Positions 62,879-64,000 of a stretch of DNA of 64,000 bases are shown piece by piece. Numbering within the stretch: position 1 is the stretch's first letter; the number at the start of each line of letters is the position of its first letter. The notes beneath the pieces are model-generated. The model was not told where the DNA came from. It saw only the letters and a list, made by a program, of their open reading frames with translations, and did no database searches. A program made the position numbers and the translations under genes. Origin of the DNA: Apostichopus japonicus (lineage: Eukaryota > Echinodermata > Holothuroidea > Aspidochirotida > Stichopodidae); NCBI RefSeq assembly GCF_037975245.1, contig NC_092563.1, forward strand, positions 16,837,094-16,901,093. Direction: 5' to 3'.

Positions 62879-64000
62879 TCACTCTCCTTCTTTTTTCATG
62901 CTCTCAGTGGTTCTTTCCTCCGCTGTTCTCATCAGAGATGTGAGATGTCTTCCATACTCAGTCTGAAAGACAAACAAAGAAGATGAAGAAAAGACAATTT
63001 TTCAATATCTTTGATATTTCAAAGTCAGTGCTTGTTCAGTACTCTTGCAAGCATCCTGCACCATGAACCTTCTTGAAAGGAGTGTATGCTGTTTCCGTTT
63101 AGAGAAAACGTTCACGATTACTGCTTATTTAGTAAGTGTGTAACGAAGCTATGATTTTAGTGTTACACAAGAAACCACTCCATGATGGTAATGTAACTAA
63201 CTTTTCTTGTATACTTTAACAGTTTGAGGATTACAGGTAAGACTTAAGGAGGACAATAAACCCTAACTTCATCTTAAATTAAATCTTATCTTAGCTTATA
63301 TGACACAGATCTTTGTGATTCCCCCAAATAGTTTACAAAAAGCTTGTTCTGTTTGTGAGATTTAGTTTAACCTGGCCAGTACTGTTTAGTCCTGTGCGGG
63401 AGCTGTCATTTTGTAAATCCGTCATGTCATAGTGCCACTGGAAACATTTTCTGAAGAATTTTGCATATCTTTGTTTTCCTTTTCTAACTTTCAAGGTGAA
63501 CTGTTTCTAGTGTTGCAATGAAAGTGAAATTAATGCTATCACTTAGGTCATGTTGAGAGAATCAAGATTTTAGATTCAGCGTTATTTTTTCCGTCACAGA
63601 AAATAAACATTGAAATAAATCAAGAAAAGGATAAATAGTAAGTACACATGCCGCTCGATGATGTAATATTTCCTGAGTCTGAAGAAACCATTAAATATGT
63701 TATCTCCCTCATGTTCATATTCCTATGCAATCTGAGAGGACAGAATTCTACATATACGAATATGAAGATCATGAAAACAACAAAATATAATGACAGAGAA
63801 TATGTTTGATCCTTACCCTTACGTAACATGTTACTGTTCCGTCTGGTGCACCCGCTATCACCGTGCCAAGTTCTGTGGCGTCAGGAACGGTCGCCAAGAA
63901 AGTGATATTGTCAGGAATTTTCCACGAGGTCACAAAACGTCCGGTTAAAGTGAACTCATCAACACATCTGTAGGATCCATTTTGGAAAGGCAAATGTTGC
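62879..64000 (-). CDS. TRIM-type gene, 3' end only (runs off the window)
   Basis: The visible part of the large exon is 64000-63817: QHLPFQNGSYRCVDEF, TLTGRFVTSWKIPDNITFL, then CYVR and an AGG|GTAAGG donor. The last exon is 62962-62879: TEYGRHLTSLMRTAEERTT, then ESMKKEGE and stop, joined in phase. No stop or frameshift in the visible coding part. The C-terminus is closest to the 45-48 kb copy (both have CYVR where the intact copy has CYQR), as are the 3' flanks. Whether the rest is intact cannot be seen. Confidence 0.8.

Overview
This is animal genomic DNA, most likely from a marine invertebrate deuterostome and probably an echinoderm. The reasons are spliced genes with long introns, dense nested transposons, tRNA-derived SINEs, Rex1/CR1-like LINEs, foldback-type elements resembling sea urchin TU elements, and an expanded family of TRIM genes. 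Nothing in it looks prokaryotic.

The backbone is a head-to-tail array of TRIM-type genes, all on the minus strand. Each unit has a non-coding leader exon with a conserved donor (last exon base at 25409, 31852, 40583 and 48840). It then has one large coding exon (RING, two B-boxes, coiled coil, beta-propeller-like C-terminus) and, about 1 kb further on, a tiny last exon encoding a 20-35-residue tail. Only the copy at 36415-39522 is intact (699 codons by my splice model). The copies at 766-7412, 19553-20779, 28510-31258 and 45280-48255 are pseudogenes. The copy at 62879-64000 runs off the right edge and is open as far as it can be seen. The first two fragments carry complementary halves of one gene and may be a single locus split by about 12 kb of inserted DNA.

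1-7.4 kb: the 3' half of a TRIM pseudogene, split by a 5.05-kb P-type DNA transposon (31-bp inverted termini, 8-bp target duplication, decayed minus-strand P transposase). 7.4-19.55 kb: a nested nest. Inverted minisatellite arrays enclose a Rex1-like LINE. A 7.6-kb foldback element with inverted arrays of a ~15-bp unit splits the LINE's reverse transcriptase ORF. Inside that, a 2.7-kb foldback element with its own inverted arrays interrupts a host-like exon. 19.55-28.5 kb: the 5' half of a TRIM pseudogene, with a (TA)n tract and a dead LINE in its first intron, then its 5' flank carrying a TTAA MITE. 28.5-32.3 kb: a TRIM pseudogene that has lost its RING. 32.8-35.5 kb: a plus-strand remnant of a peroxisomal enoyl-CoA isomerase (ECI2-like) gene. 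36.4-42.9 kb: the intact TRIM gene and its 5' flank. 43-51.3 kb: a TRIM pseudogene with two nonsense codons and a frameshift, within duplicated flanks. 51.3-57.6 kb: a 6.28-kb Ginger-type DNA transposon (TGT... termini, CCGG target duplication) with a decayed spliced integrase gene. 57.6-64 kb: intergenic DNA, then the duplicated 3' flank and 3' end of the last TRIM copy.

The paralogous flanks act as built-in empty-site controls and date several insertions to after the tandem duplications. Everything here comes from reading the sequence. Splice sites were checked by frame and by comparing copies, not with transcripts.
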